In this document: piece by piece, positions 18,264-27,102 of the stretch | Position numbering within the stretch: position 1 is the first letter of the stretch | Layout: the number at the start of each line of letters is the position of its first letter | DNA from: Butyrivibrio sp. AE2015 | Lineage (GTDB): Bacteria > Bacillota > Clostridia > Lachnospirales > Lachnospiraceae | Assembly: GCF_000420825.1 (NCBI RefSeq) | Contig: NZ_ATVR01000002.1 | Location: forward strand, 62,001-126,000 | Direction: 5' to 3' | Length of the DNA stretch: 64,000 nt | Translations under genes and position numbers: made by a program | The notes under the pieces: model-generated | What the model saw: only the letters and a program-made list of their open reading frames with translations | What the model was told of the DNA's origin: nothing | The model's database searches: none

Positions 18264-19220
18264 ATGCCACCTAGGAAAGACCCAGCGGTTAAGCTTGAAT
18301 ATTATCAACAGAATACCGATTACAAAACACGAGTAATGGTTAACAATGTTGAAAAACAGATTTTTCCAAAAGATAGTGCGCTTCGTATCTGGTACAACGA
18401 ACTTTCATGCGACTATTCATCTCATTGGCACAATGCTTTGGAGATCATCTCTCCCATTGAGAATTATTATGATGTTGAGATTGATGGCGTTTCACACCAT
18501 GTAATGCCCGGCGAGATCATTATCGTCCCACCCAGGAAATCTCACGCTCTTCATGCGCCCAAGACAGGATGCAGATATGTATGCCTTTTTGACATTGACT
18601 TTTTTTCATCACTTCGAGGCTACACAAGCCTTATTCAGTTGCTTCAGGAATGCATTCACATCACACCTGAAAACTATGCACCTATTTATAATGAAATATA
18701 TGACAGCTTTTCTCTGATCTGGCAGGAATACTTCCAAAAAACAGAATTCTATGAGTTCTCGATTTATTCACACCTCTTCCAGATCATGACAATGCTTTCA
18801 AGATATCACCTCAGTAAGATCAATCTCTTTACCGAGAGCACTCCGGTTAAGAGGAATGAGTATTTTGAAAAACTCAATTCTGTCATCGACTATATTGATA
18901 ACAATTATGTATATGACATTACCCTTGAAGATGCTGCTGCCCTCAGCGGCTTTTCAAAGTTCCATTTTTCAAGGCTCTTCAAAGAATACATGAACTGCAC
19001 CTTCTATGACTACCTGATAAATCAGAGGATCAAGGCCACAGAAGTTCTTTTGACTGATGACCGCCTCTCAATTACAGATATTGCGCTGCAGGCAGGCTTT
19101 TCAAGTATTTCTACCTTTAACAGGACCTTCAAGCAAAAGAAGGGCTGTACTCCTGGCGAATACCGCGCCCTCTACTCCGGTGGCCTCGGCCGAGAACGCG
19201 GAGATGTAAGCGCCAAATAA
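18264..19220 (+). CDS. AraC-family transcriptional regulator
   Basis: The 318-residue protein has an N-terminal cupin-like sugar-sensing domain (about 30-130), including HWHNALEII and the MPGEIIIVPPRKSH block. Its C-terminal double helix-turn-helix domain (about 205-305) contains LEDAAALSGFSKFHFSRLFKEY and the closing ITDIALQAGFSSISTFNRTFK signature. AGAGAGG lies 9 bases before the ATG. Its position between the xylanase operon and the GH43 genes indicates that it controls this locus in response to a xylan breakdown product, which is an inference. Confidence 0.92.
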   Translation: MPPRKDPAVKLEYYQQNTDYKTRVMVNNVEKQIFPKDSALRIWYNELSCDYSSHWHNALEIISPIENYYDVEIDGVSHHVMPGEIIIVPPRKSHALHAPKTGCRYVCLFDIDFFSSLRGYTSLIQLLQECIHITPENYAPIYNEIYDSFSLIWQEYFQKTEFYEFSIYSHLFQIMTMLSRYHLSKINLFTESTPVKRNEYFEKLNSVIDYIDNNYVYDITLEDAAALSGFSKFHFSRLFKEYMNCTFYDYLINQRIKATEVLLTDDRLSITDIALQAGFSSISTFNRTFKQKKGCTPGEYRALYSGGLGRERGDVSAK

Positions 19221-19275
19221 GTTGTAGGATTGTGTATTTTTACTCACTACTCGTTGTCGTGATTTACTAAAATTC

Positions 19276-19333
19276 AAAACAGATAAATGTCTCCTTTCAT
19301 GCTTATTCAGAGCAGTCGACATTTATCTGTTTT
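19276..19333. terminator. Bidirectional terminator between convergent AraC and GH43 genes
   Basis: A perfect 16-base stem (19276-19291 with 19318-19333) has a 26-base loop. A T-run follows on the plus strand, and the A-start of the stem provides T on the minus strand. The loop contains the motif CTTTCATGCTTATTCAGA, shared with the terminator at 46120-46160. Confidence 0.75.
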
Positions 19334-19429
19334 TTCATTTTGTAAATCATCTCCGCCTGCGTATGATTCGTAAAAATGCGCAATCCATACTATCTATTTG
19401 TGAAATTCTGAGCTGTCAGAATCGCATCC

Positions 19430-21031
19430 TTATCTCGTAAATTCCCATGAGTAAACCTGATATCCTTCGCCTTCGAAAACAAAGAATACGTTATGCATAC
19501 CGGTTACTTTTTCATCAAGATCATAGTGAACTACTACAGGCTCTTTTGAGTCTACCGATACAGGAACAACTATAGCTTCATCAGATGATGGGGTGTCAAG
19601 GCAGATTCTTATAGAGCCCTTTCCACTTCCAAGTACTTTAACGTCAACTGCGCTCGCACCGCCATTTCCAAACTCAACTCCTGAAAGGCTTGTCCATGAT
19701 CCGTTCTGGATTCCTGTGAGGATCATCTCACCTGAACCATACTTTTTAGCAACATCGCCATACTGTGTAGTCTTGATATCAGCGCAGTTGCTCATGGTTA
19801 CTGCAGGAATTTCTTTATATGGATCAAAGGCTTTTGTCTGGTCAACGCCATGTCTTGTGCCTATACTGGCTGTTGGTTCAAGGTCTCCGCCCAGCATCAG
19901 GCTGTCGATATTTGTGCTTCTGTATCCCTGAAGGATTCCCATTTCTTTTTCAAGAATTCTTGAATGGTATGTGATATACCACTGTCCGTCAAATTCAAAC
20001 ATGCAGTGATGGTTGTTTCCACCCTGACCAAAGAACACCTGAGGATTCTTAAGAACGGCGTGGGCCGGTTCAAAAGGTCCCATAGGAGAATCTGACTTCA
20101 TTGTCACTATTTCTCCCTGTGAGAAGCCAAGTTCAGACTCTGCTCCCTGTGGCACATCAAAGTTAGAACAATATGAATAGTAGTAAACTCCGCCAATTTT
20201 GTTTATTCCTGAATCCTCAAACAGATATGGCACATTCTCGATTGGCTTTGGATCACCATCGATGCTTATCATGTCTTTTCCTAGTTTTGCAACTCTTGCT
20301 GTTCCCGGATTTGAAGCTTTTTCCTTACAAGGAACTCCTCCGCCAAAATAGATATAGGCTTCTCCGTCATCGTCCATAAGTACAGCAGGATCAAAGAGCC
20401 ATGTTACTTCCGCACATGTAGGCGTATCTCTTGAAATCAGTGGGCCATTTAAAGGATCTGTAAATGGTCCAACCGGGCTGTCTGCTGTGAGAACAGCGAT
20501 TCCGTTACCATTATTTGCAAAATATAAAAAGAACTTATCCTTGCCATCTATTTTCTTGTAAGCTGCTGCGGGCGCCCATGAATTAGCTCCCCAGGAAGCT
20601 GCTCCCTTTGTTCCTGCAGCATAAATAGTCCCATGGTCTGTCCAGTTAACAAGGTCCTCTGAAGACACCACATTAATTGTATTTATATTGCTATAAGTAT
20701 TCTCTTTTACTGTTCCATCAACATTGTAAGAAGGCTTATCTCCTGTCATGTAGATATAAACTCTATCACCATAAACAAGGGCATATGGATCTGCCCCAAA
20801 TCTCTGTACCATAATTGGATTGTGTTCTGTAATCTTCTTGTAGCTTTTCATAATCTCCACTCTATCTAATACTTCCATCGAAATTTCCCCCGCCATCTCA
20901 GTATTCGCAAAAGATGGCATCTCTCCCTCATAATATCCACAACCTCCAAGAAGCAATAGCGCAAAAGTAGCAATAATTAGGTGTATAAGAGGATTCCCGG
21001 TTTTTATCGATTTAAACCAATGCATAGCCAT
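19430..21031 (-). CDS. GH43 family lipoprotein (beta-xylosidase / arabinofuranosidase type) with C-terminal CBM-like domain
   Basis: The 533-residue protein has a lipoprotein signal with Cys31 (LLLLGGC). A five-bladed GH43 catalytic domain follows, with the expected acidic triad Asp81 in FGADPY, Asp214 in WLFDPAV and Glu272 in LFEDSG. Residues about 430-533 form a beta-sandwich resembling CBM6/35 (GSGKGSIRICLD, GMHNVFFVFEG). It should remove side chains or terminal xylose from xylan fragments at the cell surface. Exact substrate specificity cannot be read. A second ATG six bases in is equally possible. It is transcribed towards the AraC gene and away from the esterase-GH43 gene. Confidence 0.9.
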   Translation of the reverse strand: MAMHWFKSIKTGNPLIHLIIATFALLLLGGCGYYEGEMPSFANTEMAGEISMEVLDRVEIMKSYKKITEHNPIMVQRFGADPYALVYGDRVYIYMTGDKPSYNVDGTVKENTYSNINTINVVSSEDLVNWTDHGTIYAAGTKGAASWGANSWAPAAAYKKIDGKDKFFLYFANNGNGIAVLTADSPVGPFTDPLNGPLISRDTPTCAEVTWLFDPAVLMDDDGEAYIYFGGGVPCKEKASNPGTARVAKLGKDMISIDGDPKPIENVPYLFEDSGINKIGGVYYYSYCSNFDVPQGAESELGFSQGEIVTMKSDSPMGPFEPAHAVLKNPQVFFGQGGNNHHCMFEFDGQWYITYHSRILEKEMGILQGYRSTNIDSLMLGGDLEPTASIGTRHGVDQTKAFDPYKEIPAVTMSNCADIKTTQYGDVAKKYGSGEMILTGIQNGSWTSLSGVEFGNGGASAVDVKVLGSGKGSIRICLDTPSSDEAIVVPVSVDSKEPVVVHYDLDEKVTGMHNVFFVFEGEGYQVYSWEFTR

Positions 21032-21252
21032 GCCCCATTGCTTCTTTAGAGTTTGTCAAAAGAAAATATATCGAATTTAACAGGTTCAAAGCCACCAAAA
21101 AGTTGCTGATTTTGTTTCAGTAATTGCGGAAGTCCCCAATTTAGCAAGCTTTACGCAGTGTGTAGCAATATTTGATTGGAAGGCAAAGCCGAAAAAATAG
21201 AAAATTACGGTAGGGTATAAACATTATTATTATGTATTGGGGAGATTATAAA

Positions 21253-24018
21253 ATGCTTAGAAAAACACGCGTAGAAAACGGGCTTGTTAATGGCCTTCCG
21301 GGCAATGACCCGAGGGTAACTGTTTACCGAGGCATTCCTTTTGCTGAAGCACCTATTGGGGAAAATCGTTTCAAGGCTCCACAGCCATGTAAAGACTGGG
21401 AGGAACCTCTTGATGCCTTTGAATTTGGGCCGATCTCATATCAGGATACTCCCGGAACCGGAGACGGACTCTACGACAGAGAATGGCACGTAGATCCTGA
21501 CATTGCCAAGTCCGAGGACTGCCTGTATTTAAACATCTGGACACCAGCCAAAAGAGCTGATGAGAAGCTTCCTGTTTTAGTATGGTACTACGGCGGCGGA
21601 TTCCAGTGGGGTTACACCGCTGAAATGGAATTTAACGGAGAAGCTCTTGCAAGAAAAGGAATCGTTGTAGTCAGCATAGCCTACAGACTTGGATGCTTTG
21701 GCTTTTTGGCTCACAAAGAGATAACAAAAGAAAATCCTGATGCTCCTGCAAACTTTGGTCTTCTTGACCAGAAGGCAGGCCTTCACTGGGTTAGCAGAAA
21801 TATTTCTTCTTTTGGCGGAGATCCTTCAAAGATCACAATAGCAGGTCAGTCTGCCGGCGGATCAAGCGTTATGCACCAGCTTACTCACGATGGCAACCGT
21901 GACATTATTAAGGGCGCTGCCATTTTTAGCGGGATTATCAGACATGTAAACGCAGAAGATGATATATTCAGGCCCCTTAATCTTGAACAGGCCGAGGACC
22001 TTGGCGAGAAATTCTTTGAATCTCTCGGCGTAAAAGATCTTGAAGAAGCAAGAAAGCTTACTTCCAAGGAGCTTCTTGACGGATACAACAGATTTATCAA
22101 AGACCATCCCAGAATGTATCCAATTGTGGATGGCAAGTTCTGTACAGGGGATCCTGTTGAGAGATTTGTTAAAAGGGATTGCGCAGACGTTCCTGTTATC
22201 TCAGGAAACACTGCAGATGAGTTTACAATTGACGGAATCAGTATGGTTGAGTCCTCTGTAAAGAGCGCATTTACTGATGCAAATAAAAATGATGCAGGTC
22301 AGAAGTTCTACTACTACAGATTCAATCCCGATATTCCAGGTGATGGACACAAGGGTGATGCTTATCCCGGAACCTTCCATTCATGCGATCTGTGGTTCTT
22401 CTTTGACACACTTGGAATGTGCCACAGACCTTACAAGGGAAGACATTTTGATCTGGCAGACCAGATGAGCAGCTATTTTGCAAACTTTGTAAAGACAGGT
22501 AACCCGAATGCAGAAGGTCTTCCTGTTTGGGAGCCTTATAAGACCTCATCTCCTCACGAGATGGAGTTTCTTGGCAGAGGCGCTACGCCAAAACTTGAGG
22601 GCGGCATAAGACAGAACAGCCGCAATCAGGCAGTAAATCCTTATCTTCCTTCATGGGAATATATCCCGGATGGCGAGCCTTACGTATTTGGCGACAGAGT
22701 TTACGTATATGGATCACACGATCTGTATCAGGGCGAAACCTTCTGCCTAGGTGATTACGTATGCTGGTCAGCACCTGTTAAAGACCTTGGCAACTGGAAA
22801 TATGAAGGCGTGATTTATCCAAAGACAGCTGACCCACTTAACCCTGACGGACATATGTGCCTCTATGCACCTGACATCACAGTGGGTCCTGATGGCAGAT
22901 ATTATCTGTACTATGTTCTTGATAAAGTCTGTGTTGTATCTGTTGCTGTAAGTGATACACCTGCAGGACCTTTTGAGTTCTACGGATATGTGCACTATGA
23001 AGATGGTACAAAGCTTGGCGACAAGGAAGGCGATGAGCCACAGTTTGACCCGGGCGTATTAACTGAAGGGAATGAGACATATCTTTTCACAGGCTTCTGC
23101 GGACAAGGCGATAAGTCAAGACATGGTGCAATGCTCACAGTCCTTGATAAGGATATGCTCACAATAAAAAAAGCTCCCGAGTTTATTGCTCCCGGCAATT
23201 GCTACAGCGAAGGTACAGGCTTTGAAAAGCACGCTTTCTTTGAGGCACCTTCTATCAGAAAGCATGATGACACCTACTATTTTGTTTACTCTTCAGAAGT
23301 TATGCATGAGCTCTGCTATGCTACTTCAAAGAGCATTTACGGACCATACACCTATGGCGGTGTTATTGTAAGTAACTGTGATCTTCATATCGACAGCTAT
23401 AAAAAGGCTGACGAAGCTACAGCTTATGGTGCCAACAACCACGGCAGCATTGTGGAGATTGACGGCGATTGGTATATCTTTTACCACAGACATACAAACG
23501 GAACCTGGTTCAGCAGACAGGGCTGCGCTGAAAAGATCCACTTTGAAAGCGACGGATCCATCAAGCAGGTTGAGATCACTTCCTGCGGACTTAACGGCGG
23601 ACCGCTTTCTGATGTTGGTGAATATCCGTCATATATAGCTTGTAACATATTCACTAATGACCATAAAATATATGTTGAAGCAAACGCCCCTAGAGTTGTA
23701 CAGGAAGGCGGCGACAACACACCAAACAATGGCTACATCAAGGATATCGTGGATGGCACAACCATTGGATTTAAGTATTTTGAGTTAAAGGATGCAACAG
23801 GTCTTCGTATTAAGACCCGAGCATATTTTAGCGGTACATTTGAAGTAAGAACATCTCTGGATAGTGAGCCTATATGCAGCATCAGTGCTCATGGTTCAAA
23901 TATCTGGACTGCATTTGAAGGCTCTTTTGCCAAGGTAAGCGGAACATATCCGCTCTATCTCACATACAAGGGCACAGGGAATTGTTCACTTGCTTCTATA
24001 GAAATTTTGCATTCTTAA
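21253..24018 (+). CDS. Fusion of type-B carboxylesterase, GH43 glycosidase and CBM-like domain
   Basis: The 921-residue protein joins two enzymes. Residues about 1-445 are a carboxylesterase type B domain with Ser200 in GQSAGG, Glu323 in NTADEFT and His376 in GTFHSCDL. Residues about 460-760 are a GH43 domain with Asp473 (IPDGEP), Asp599 (QFDPGV) and Glu664 (FFEAPS). The last 150 or so residues form a CBM6-like beta-sandwich. GGGGAG lies 8 bases before the ATG at 21253. The in-frame ATG at 21232 lies before that ribosome site and is rejected. No signal peptide is present, so it should act in the cytoplasm on imported, ester-decorated oligosaccharides. The esterase domain is shorter than the usual 500 residues. 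Confidence 0.9.
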   Translation: MLRKTRVENGLVNGLPGNDPRVTVYRGIPFAEAPIGENRFKAPQPCKDWEEPLDAFEFGPISYQDTPGTGDGLYDREWHVDPDIAKSEDCLYLNIWTPAKRADEKLPVLVWYYGGGFQWGYTAEMEFNGEALARKGIVVVSIAYRLGCFGFLAHKEITKENPDAPANFGLLDQKAGLHWVSRNISSFGGDPSKITIAGQSAGGSSVMHQLTHDGNRDIIKGAAIFSGIIRHVNAEDDIFRPLNLEQAEDLGEKFFESLGVKDLEEARKLTSKELLDGYNRFIKDHPRMYPIVDGKFCTGDPVERFVKRDCADVPVISGNTADEFTIDGISMVESSVKSAFTDANKNDAGQKFYYYRFNPDIPGDGHKGDAYPGTFHSCDLWFFFDTLGMCHRPYKGRHFDLADQMSSYFANFVKTGNPNAEGLPVWEPYKTSSPHEMEFLGRGATPKLEGGIRQNSRNQAVNPYLPSWEYIPDGEPYVFGDRVYVYGSHDLYQGETFCLGDYVCWSAPVKDLGNWKYEGVIYPKTADPLNPDGHMCLYAPDITVGPDGRYYLYYVLDKVCVVSVAVSDTPAGPFEFYGYVHYEDGTKLGDKEGDEPQFDPGVLTEGNETYLFTGFCGQGDKSRHGAMLTVLDKDMLTIKKAPEFIAPGNCYSEGTGFEKHAFFEAPSIRKHDDTYYFVYSSEVMHELCYATSKSIYGPYTYGGVIVSNCDLHIDSYKKADEATAYGANNHGSIVEIDGDWYIFYHRHTNGTWFSRQGCAEKIHFESDGSIKQVEITSCGLNGGPLSDVGEYPSYIACNIFTNDHKIYVEANAPRVVQEGGDNTPNNGYIKDIVDGTTIGFKYFELKDATGLRIKTRAYFSGTFEVRTSLDSEPICSISAHGSNIWTAFEGSFAKVSGTYPLYLTYKGTGNCSLASIEILHS

Positions 24019-24071
24019 ATCAAAAATTCAAGAGTGTAGAAATATATTCATTGATTTACAAGGAGTTTGTT

Positions 24072-25388
24072 ATGAAAAGAAAAAAATTATTGACCTTACC
24101 TCTTATTCTGGCTCTTTTGACAGGGTGCGGAGCGCCTGCTGCACAGCCTGCTTCCGGAAATGCAGGTAATGAAGCTGCCAGCAATGGTGCAGAAACTGCC
24201 ACTGAGCAGGCATCAGTAGAATCCTCAGATGCAGCGGCATCTACTACTGAAGTAAGTGCGAATGCGGCAAACGACGCTTCTGCAGAGGCAAGCAACGAAT
24301 CAACAGCCGACGATGTAACTGCAAAACCAGAACCAGCAAAGGACAAATACGATATGCGAGATATCACACCAACAGATCTTGTTGCAGAGATGAAAACAGG
24401 ATGGAACCTGGGAAACACATTCGATTCCTTCGGAACTTCAGGCGTTGAAGCCGAGACCTATTGGGGCAACCCAAAGACAACAAAAGAGATGATCGATGCT
24501 GTTAACGAAAAGGGCTTTGACTGCATAAGAATCCCTGTGACATGGGCTGACCATTTAGGCGCAGCACCTGACTATACCATCGATGAAGCTTGGTTTGACA
24601 GGGTTGAAGAAGTTGTAAATTATGCTCTTGATGACAATATGTACGTTATCATCAATTCTCACCACGAAGAGGAATGGAGAATTCCTGATGATGCCCACAT
24701 CGATGCCGTAGATGAAGAAGTAAAAGCTATCTGGGTTCAGATTGCAAACAGATTTGAAAAATACGGCGACCACCTCATTTTTGAAGGCTTAAACGAGCCC
24801 CGAGTAAAGGGCGGCACAAACGAATGGAGCGGTGGAACAGGTGAAGGCAGAAAGTGCCTGGACAGACTTAATCAGACTTTTGTAGATGCTGTTCGTTCAA
24901 CAGGTGGCAACAACGAAAAGAGACTTGTTCTCATTACAAGTTTTGCATCATCCCACGTTATTCCTACCATTGGAAGCATGAAGATTCCTGAGGATGACCA
25001 TCTTGCTGTTTCAATCCACGCATATACACCTTATGACTTTACTTACTCTGCATCCGGCAATTCCTATGACACCTGGGACGGTTCCCACAAGGGAGATATT
25101 GCCGGTGTAATGCAGGATCTTCAGAGAATCTTTGGAGTTAAAGGCATTCCGGTACTCCTTACAGAGTATGGCGCCGAAGACAAAAATGGAAATACTCAGG
25201 AAGTATGCAACTGGGTTACAGAATATCTTACAAGAGCAAAAAAGGCTGGCATCCCATGCTTTTGGTGGGACAACGGTCTCTTCGAATCAGGCAATGAGCA
25301 CTTCGCTATCTTCAACAGAAATGACTGCTCATGGTACAGAGAAGACGTTGCAGACGCCATAATGGCTGTATACAACGAAGAAAAATAA
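24072..25388 (+). CDS. GH5 endoglucanase lipoprotein (subfamily 4-like)
   Basis: The 438-residue protein has a lipobox (LTGC, Cys19) and an Ala/Ser/Glu-rich linker to about residue 90. The GH5 barrel follows, with GWNLGNTFDS, RIPVTW, acid/base Glu242 in GLNEPRV and nucleophile Glu365 in LTEYG. Members of this type cut beta-1,4-glucans or xyloglucan. AGGAG lies just before the ATG at 24072, and the upstream in-frame start at 23982 is inside the previous gene. It follows the esterase-GH43 gene by about 50 bases, so the two are probably co-transcribed. The stop codon overlaps a long inverted repeat. Confidence 0.92.
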   Translation: MKRKKLLTLPLILALLTGCGAPAAQPASGNAGNEAASNGAETATEQASVESSDAAASTTEVSANAANDASAEASNESTADDVTAKPEPAKDKYDMRDITPTDLVAEMKTGWNLGNTFDSFGTSGVEAETYWGNPKTTKEMIDAVNEKGFDCIRIPVTWADHLGAAPDYTIDEAWFDRVEEVVNYALDDNMYVIINSHHEEEWRIPDDAHIDAVDEEVKAIWVQIANRFEKYGDHLIFEGLNEPRVKGGTNEWSGGTGEGRKCLDRLNQTFVDAVRSTGGNNEKRLVLITSFASSHVIPTIGSMKIPEDDHLAVSIHAYTPYDFTYSASGNSYDTWDGSHKGDIAGVMQDLQRIFGVKGIPVLLTEYGAEDKNGNTQEVCNWVTEYLTRAKKAGIPCFWWDNGLFESGNEHFAIFNRNDCSWYREDVADAIMAVYNEEK

Positions 25389-25479
25389 ATGGACCTTGGG
25401 GACGGGGTTTGTGGTCCATTTACTCAAGTGCGGTATAATATACGAAAATGGACCACCAACCCCGTCCCCATGGTCCATT
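25388..25479. repeat. Long inverted repeat (two 34-bp REP-like arms) between convergent genes
   Basis: Arms 25388-25421 and 25446-25479 are reverse complements with two mismatches, around a 24-base spacer. Each arm contains GGGGACGGGGTT flanked by GGACC/GGTCC. It spans exactly the gap between the GH5 stop codon and the stop codon of the convergent phosphorylase gene. A third copy of the arm is at 59678-59711. It may act as a two-way terminator. The family resembles the palindromic elements mobilised by REP-associated transposases. Confidence 0.8.
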
Positions 25480-26245
25480 ACTTGTATTCTCTCAGGATAT
25501 CAAGTCCCAATAGCAGTGCTTTTTCATGTGAATCCGCTCCAAAGTCTCTTGCATCGTACTCATGGACATTTGCAAGTGAATCGGCTGTAAACAGGAATTG
25601 TCCGAAGCTTGCGCCTCGCTTTCTGCAGCATGCTGCAAGAGCAGAGCACTCCATCTCTACTACGGAACAGCCTTCATCCAATCGGTACTTCACCATATCT
25701 TTTGTCTCTCTGAAAAAGCCATCAGTAGTCCAGGTTGTGCATGTCTCAAAAGGAAGTCCGTGCTTGGCAAAAGTTTTCTCGATAACACCCTTTGGTTCTT
25801 CATCAAGCTCAATGTACCTTGAGGGCAGAAGATAATGATAAGATGTTCCCTCTGCCCTAAGCGCCTTGGTTGGGACAAGAAAAGCATTTTCCGGTATCTT
25901 AGCCAATACTCCGCAGGACCCTACTGCTATTACTTTCTTGCAGCCGCAGCTTACCAGAGTATCCAGGACCTGTGTTGATGATGCTGCGCCTATCGGGGAT
26001 TGCACAAGGCAGATATCTTCATTTTCTTCGTGAAGCACATATATCTGGATATTGTGAGATACTGTGATCAGCTCTTTTACCACTTCAGCCTTCTTCTCCC
26101 TGGCATACCTATGGACCACATCTCCAAGGAAAGCAAACAGACACTTTTCAGGTAATGCTACTTCTTCCAAGTCATGATCTGGGGCGATGACCTCCGGTGA
26201 AAAATCGTCATATTCCAGTATTGGTATCTCGTTTTTTATAATCAT
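25478..26245 (-). CDS. Nucleoside phosphorylase (PNP/UDP superfamily)
   Basis: The 255-residue protein has the phosphorylase-1 fold. SPIGAASST and KKVIAVGSCGVL form the phosphate and base region, and the VVEMECSALAACCRKRG block matches the ribose/purine-binding Met-Glu motif. It would split uridine or a purine nucleoside into base and ribose-1-phosphate in salvage. The ATG overlaps the stop codon of the acetyltransferase gene (ATGA), with GGAGG upstream, so the two are coupled. Its stop codon lies in the end of the inverted repeat. The substrate base is not certain. Confidence 0.85.
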   Translation of the reverse strand: MIIKNEIPILEYDDFSPEVIAPDHDLEEVALPEKCLFAFLGDVVHRYAREKKAEVVKELITVSHNIQIYVLHEENEDICLVQSPIGAASSTQVLDTLVSCGCKKVIAVGSCGVLAKIPENAFLVPTKALRAEGTSYHYLLPSRYIELDEEPKGVIEKTFAKHGLPFETCTTWTTDGFFRETKDMVKYRLDEGCSVVEMECSALAACCRKRGASFGQFLFTADSLANVHEYDARDFGADSHEKALLLGLDILREYK

Positions 26246-26808
26246 GCGTTTCCTCCTGTCTCAAATATGTTCGCCATGATGATCTCGTCTCTGTAGGTTC
26301 CGTCCTTTAGCTTGAAAGCTCTTGGATTCATCCCGTATTCCTTGAATCCCATCTTCTTGTACATATGCCTGGCTCTGTCATTGTCAGAGAAAACTCCCAG
26401 CTCTACCTGCTCAAAGCCATTTGCTTTCGCCTGCTCAAGCGCGGTCTTCATCATGAAACTTCCAAGTCCCATTCCTGTGTACATCAGGCGAATAGACATT
26501 CCAAGATATGCGCGGTGAAGATATTTTACATGTGGCCTAATGAGCGTTATTCCAAGATCTCCAATCAACTCATCTCCGAGATAAGCGCTTACCATGAAGT
26601 CTCTGTCGCTTTCTGCAATACTTCCAAGTATCTCTTTGATTCTCTCAAGATTGAATGGACCATCTTCAGGTTCCCTCGCCATAAAATGCGTCTCAGCTGA
26701 AACTGCCTCCCTGTGAAGTTTTACCTTCATTGCATCCTCAGGACCTGCACTCTTTATAGTTACTTCTCGTCCATCAGGTAAAAGAAATTTCTGCTCTTTT
26801 ATTCTCAT
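26242..26808 (-). CDS. GNAT-family N-acetyltransferase
   Basis: The 188-residue GNAT protein has the acetyl-CoA region GMGLGSFMMKTALEQAKANGFEQ, followed by VELGVFSDNDRARHMYKKMGFKEYG, the classic motifs A and B. GGAGG lies 5 bases before the ATG at 26808. The ATG at 26820 lies before that site and is rejected. The substrate is unknown, and ribosomal-protein or small-molecule acetylation is possible. It is co-transcribed with the nucleoside phosphorylase. Confidence 0.88.
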   Translation of the reverse strand: MRIKEQKFLLPDGREVTIKSAGPEDAMKVKLHREAVSAETHFMAREPEDGPFNLERIKEILGSIAESDRDFMVSAYLGDELIGDLGITLIRPHVKYLHRAYLGMSIRLMYTGMGLGSFMMKTALEQAKANGFEQVELGVFSDNDRARHMYKKMGFKEYGMNPRAFKLKDGTYRDEIIMANIFETGGNA

Positions 26809-26837
26809 AGCCACCTCCATAAGTTTTTATATTTTTT

Positions 26838-26877
26838 GAAATAAAATAAGCCTCATCAAACTATCGCTTGATGAGGC
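26838..26877 (-). terminator. Terminator of the 37-codon small gene
   Basis: A perfect 10-base stem, GCCTCATCAA with TTGATGAGGC (26850-26877), is followed on the minus strand by TTATTTTATTT. It lies 30 bases after the small ORF's stop codon. Confidence 0.8.
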
Positions 26878-26907
26878 CATGCATACTATTTAGGTTTAAA
26901 GCACTAT

Positions 26908-27021
26908 CTATGCCTTACAAATAATCCTATCCTCATCACACATATCAAAAACAGACCCCTGAATCACATTCACGGATGTCAAATTGACTATATTCATTGT
27001 GACGAGATTAAGTCTTATCAT
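26908..27021 (-). CDS. Putative 37-residue small protein or peptide
   Basis: This short minus-strand ORF begins MIRLNLVTMNIV and ends DEDRIICKA, with two cysteines near the C-terminus. Its support comes from its signals. AGAGGAAC lies before the ATG. A near-perfect promoter (TTGACA, 17 bases, TATACT) lies 34-62 bases upstream, and a strong terminator follows. No family is recognised. It could be a small protein, a secreted or modified peptide precursor, or a reading frame that happens to lie on a small regulatory RNA. The N-terminal half is mildly hydrophobic but not a clear signal peptide. Confidence 0.5.
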   Translation of the reverse strand: MIRLNLVTMNIVNLTSVNVIQGSVFDMCDEDRIICKA

Positions 27022-27054
27022 ATTGTTCCTCTTTCTGAAAAATTATTAGTTGTT

Positions 27055-27083
27055 AGTATAATTGACAGAAAACTTAATGTCAA
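27055..27083 (-). promoter_or_regulatory. Consensus sigma-A promoter of the small gene
   Basis: On the minus strand TTGACA (27078-27083) and TATACT (27055-27060) are separated by 17 bases. This is one of the best promoter matches in the window and serves only the small ORF. Confidence 0.8.
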
Positions 27084-27102
27084 CCGTTTTGTTGTTACGA
27101 AA

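Noticed and set aside
25389-25835. 148-codon plus-strand ORF opposite the nucleoside phosphorylase
   Set aside because: It lies wholly antisense to a clear family member and begins inside the inverted repeat. There is no ribosome site or recognisable domain.
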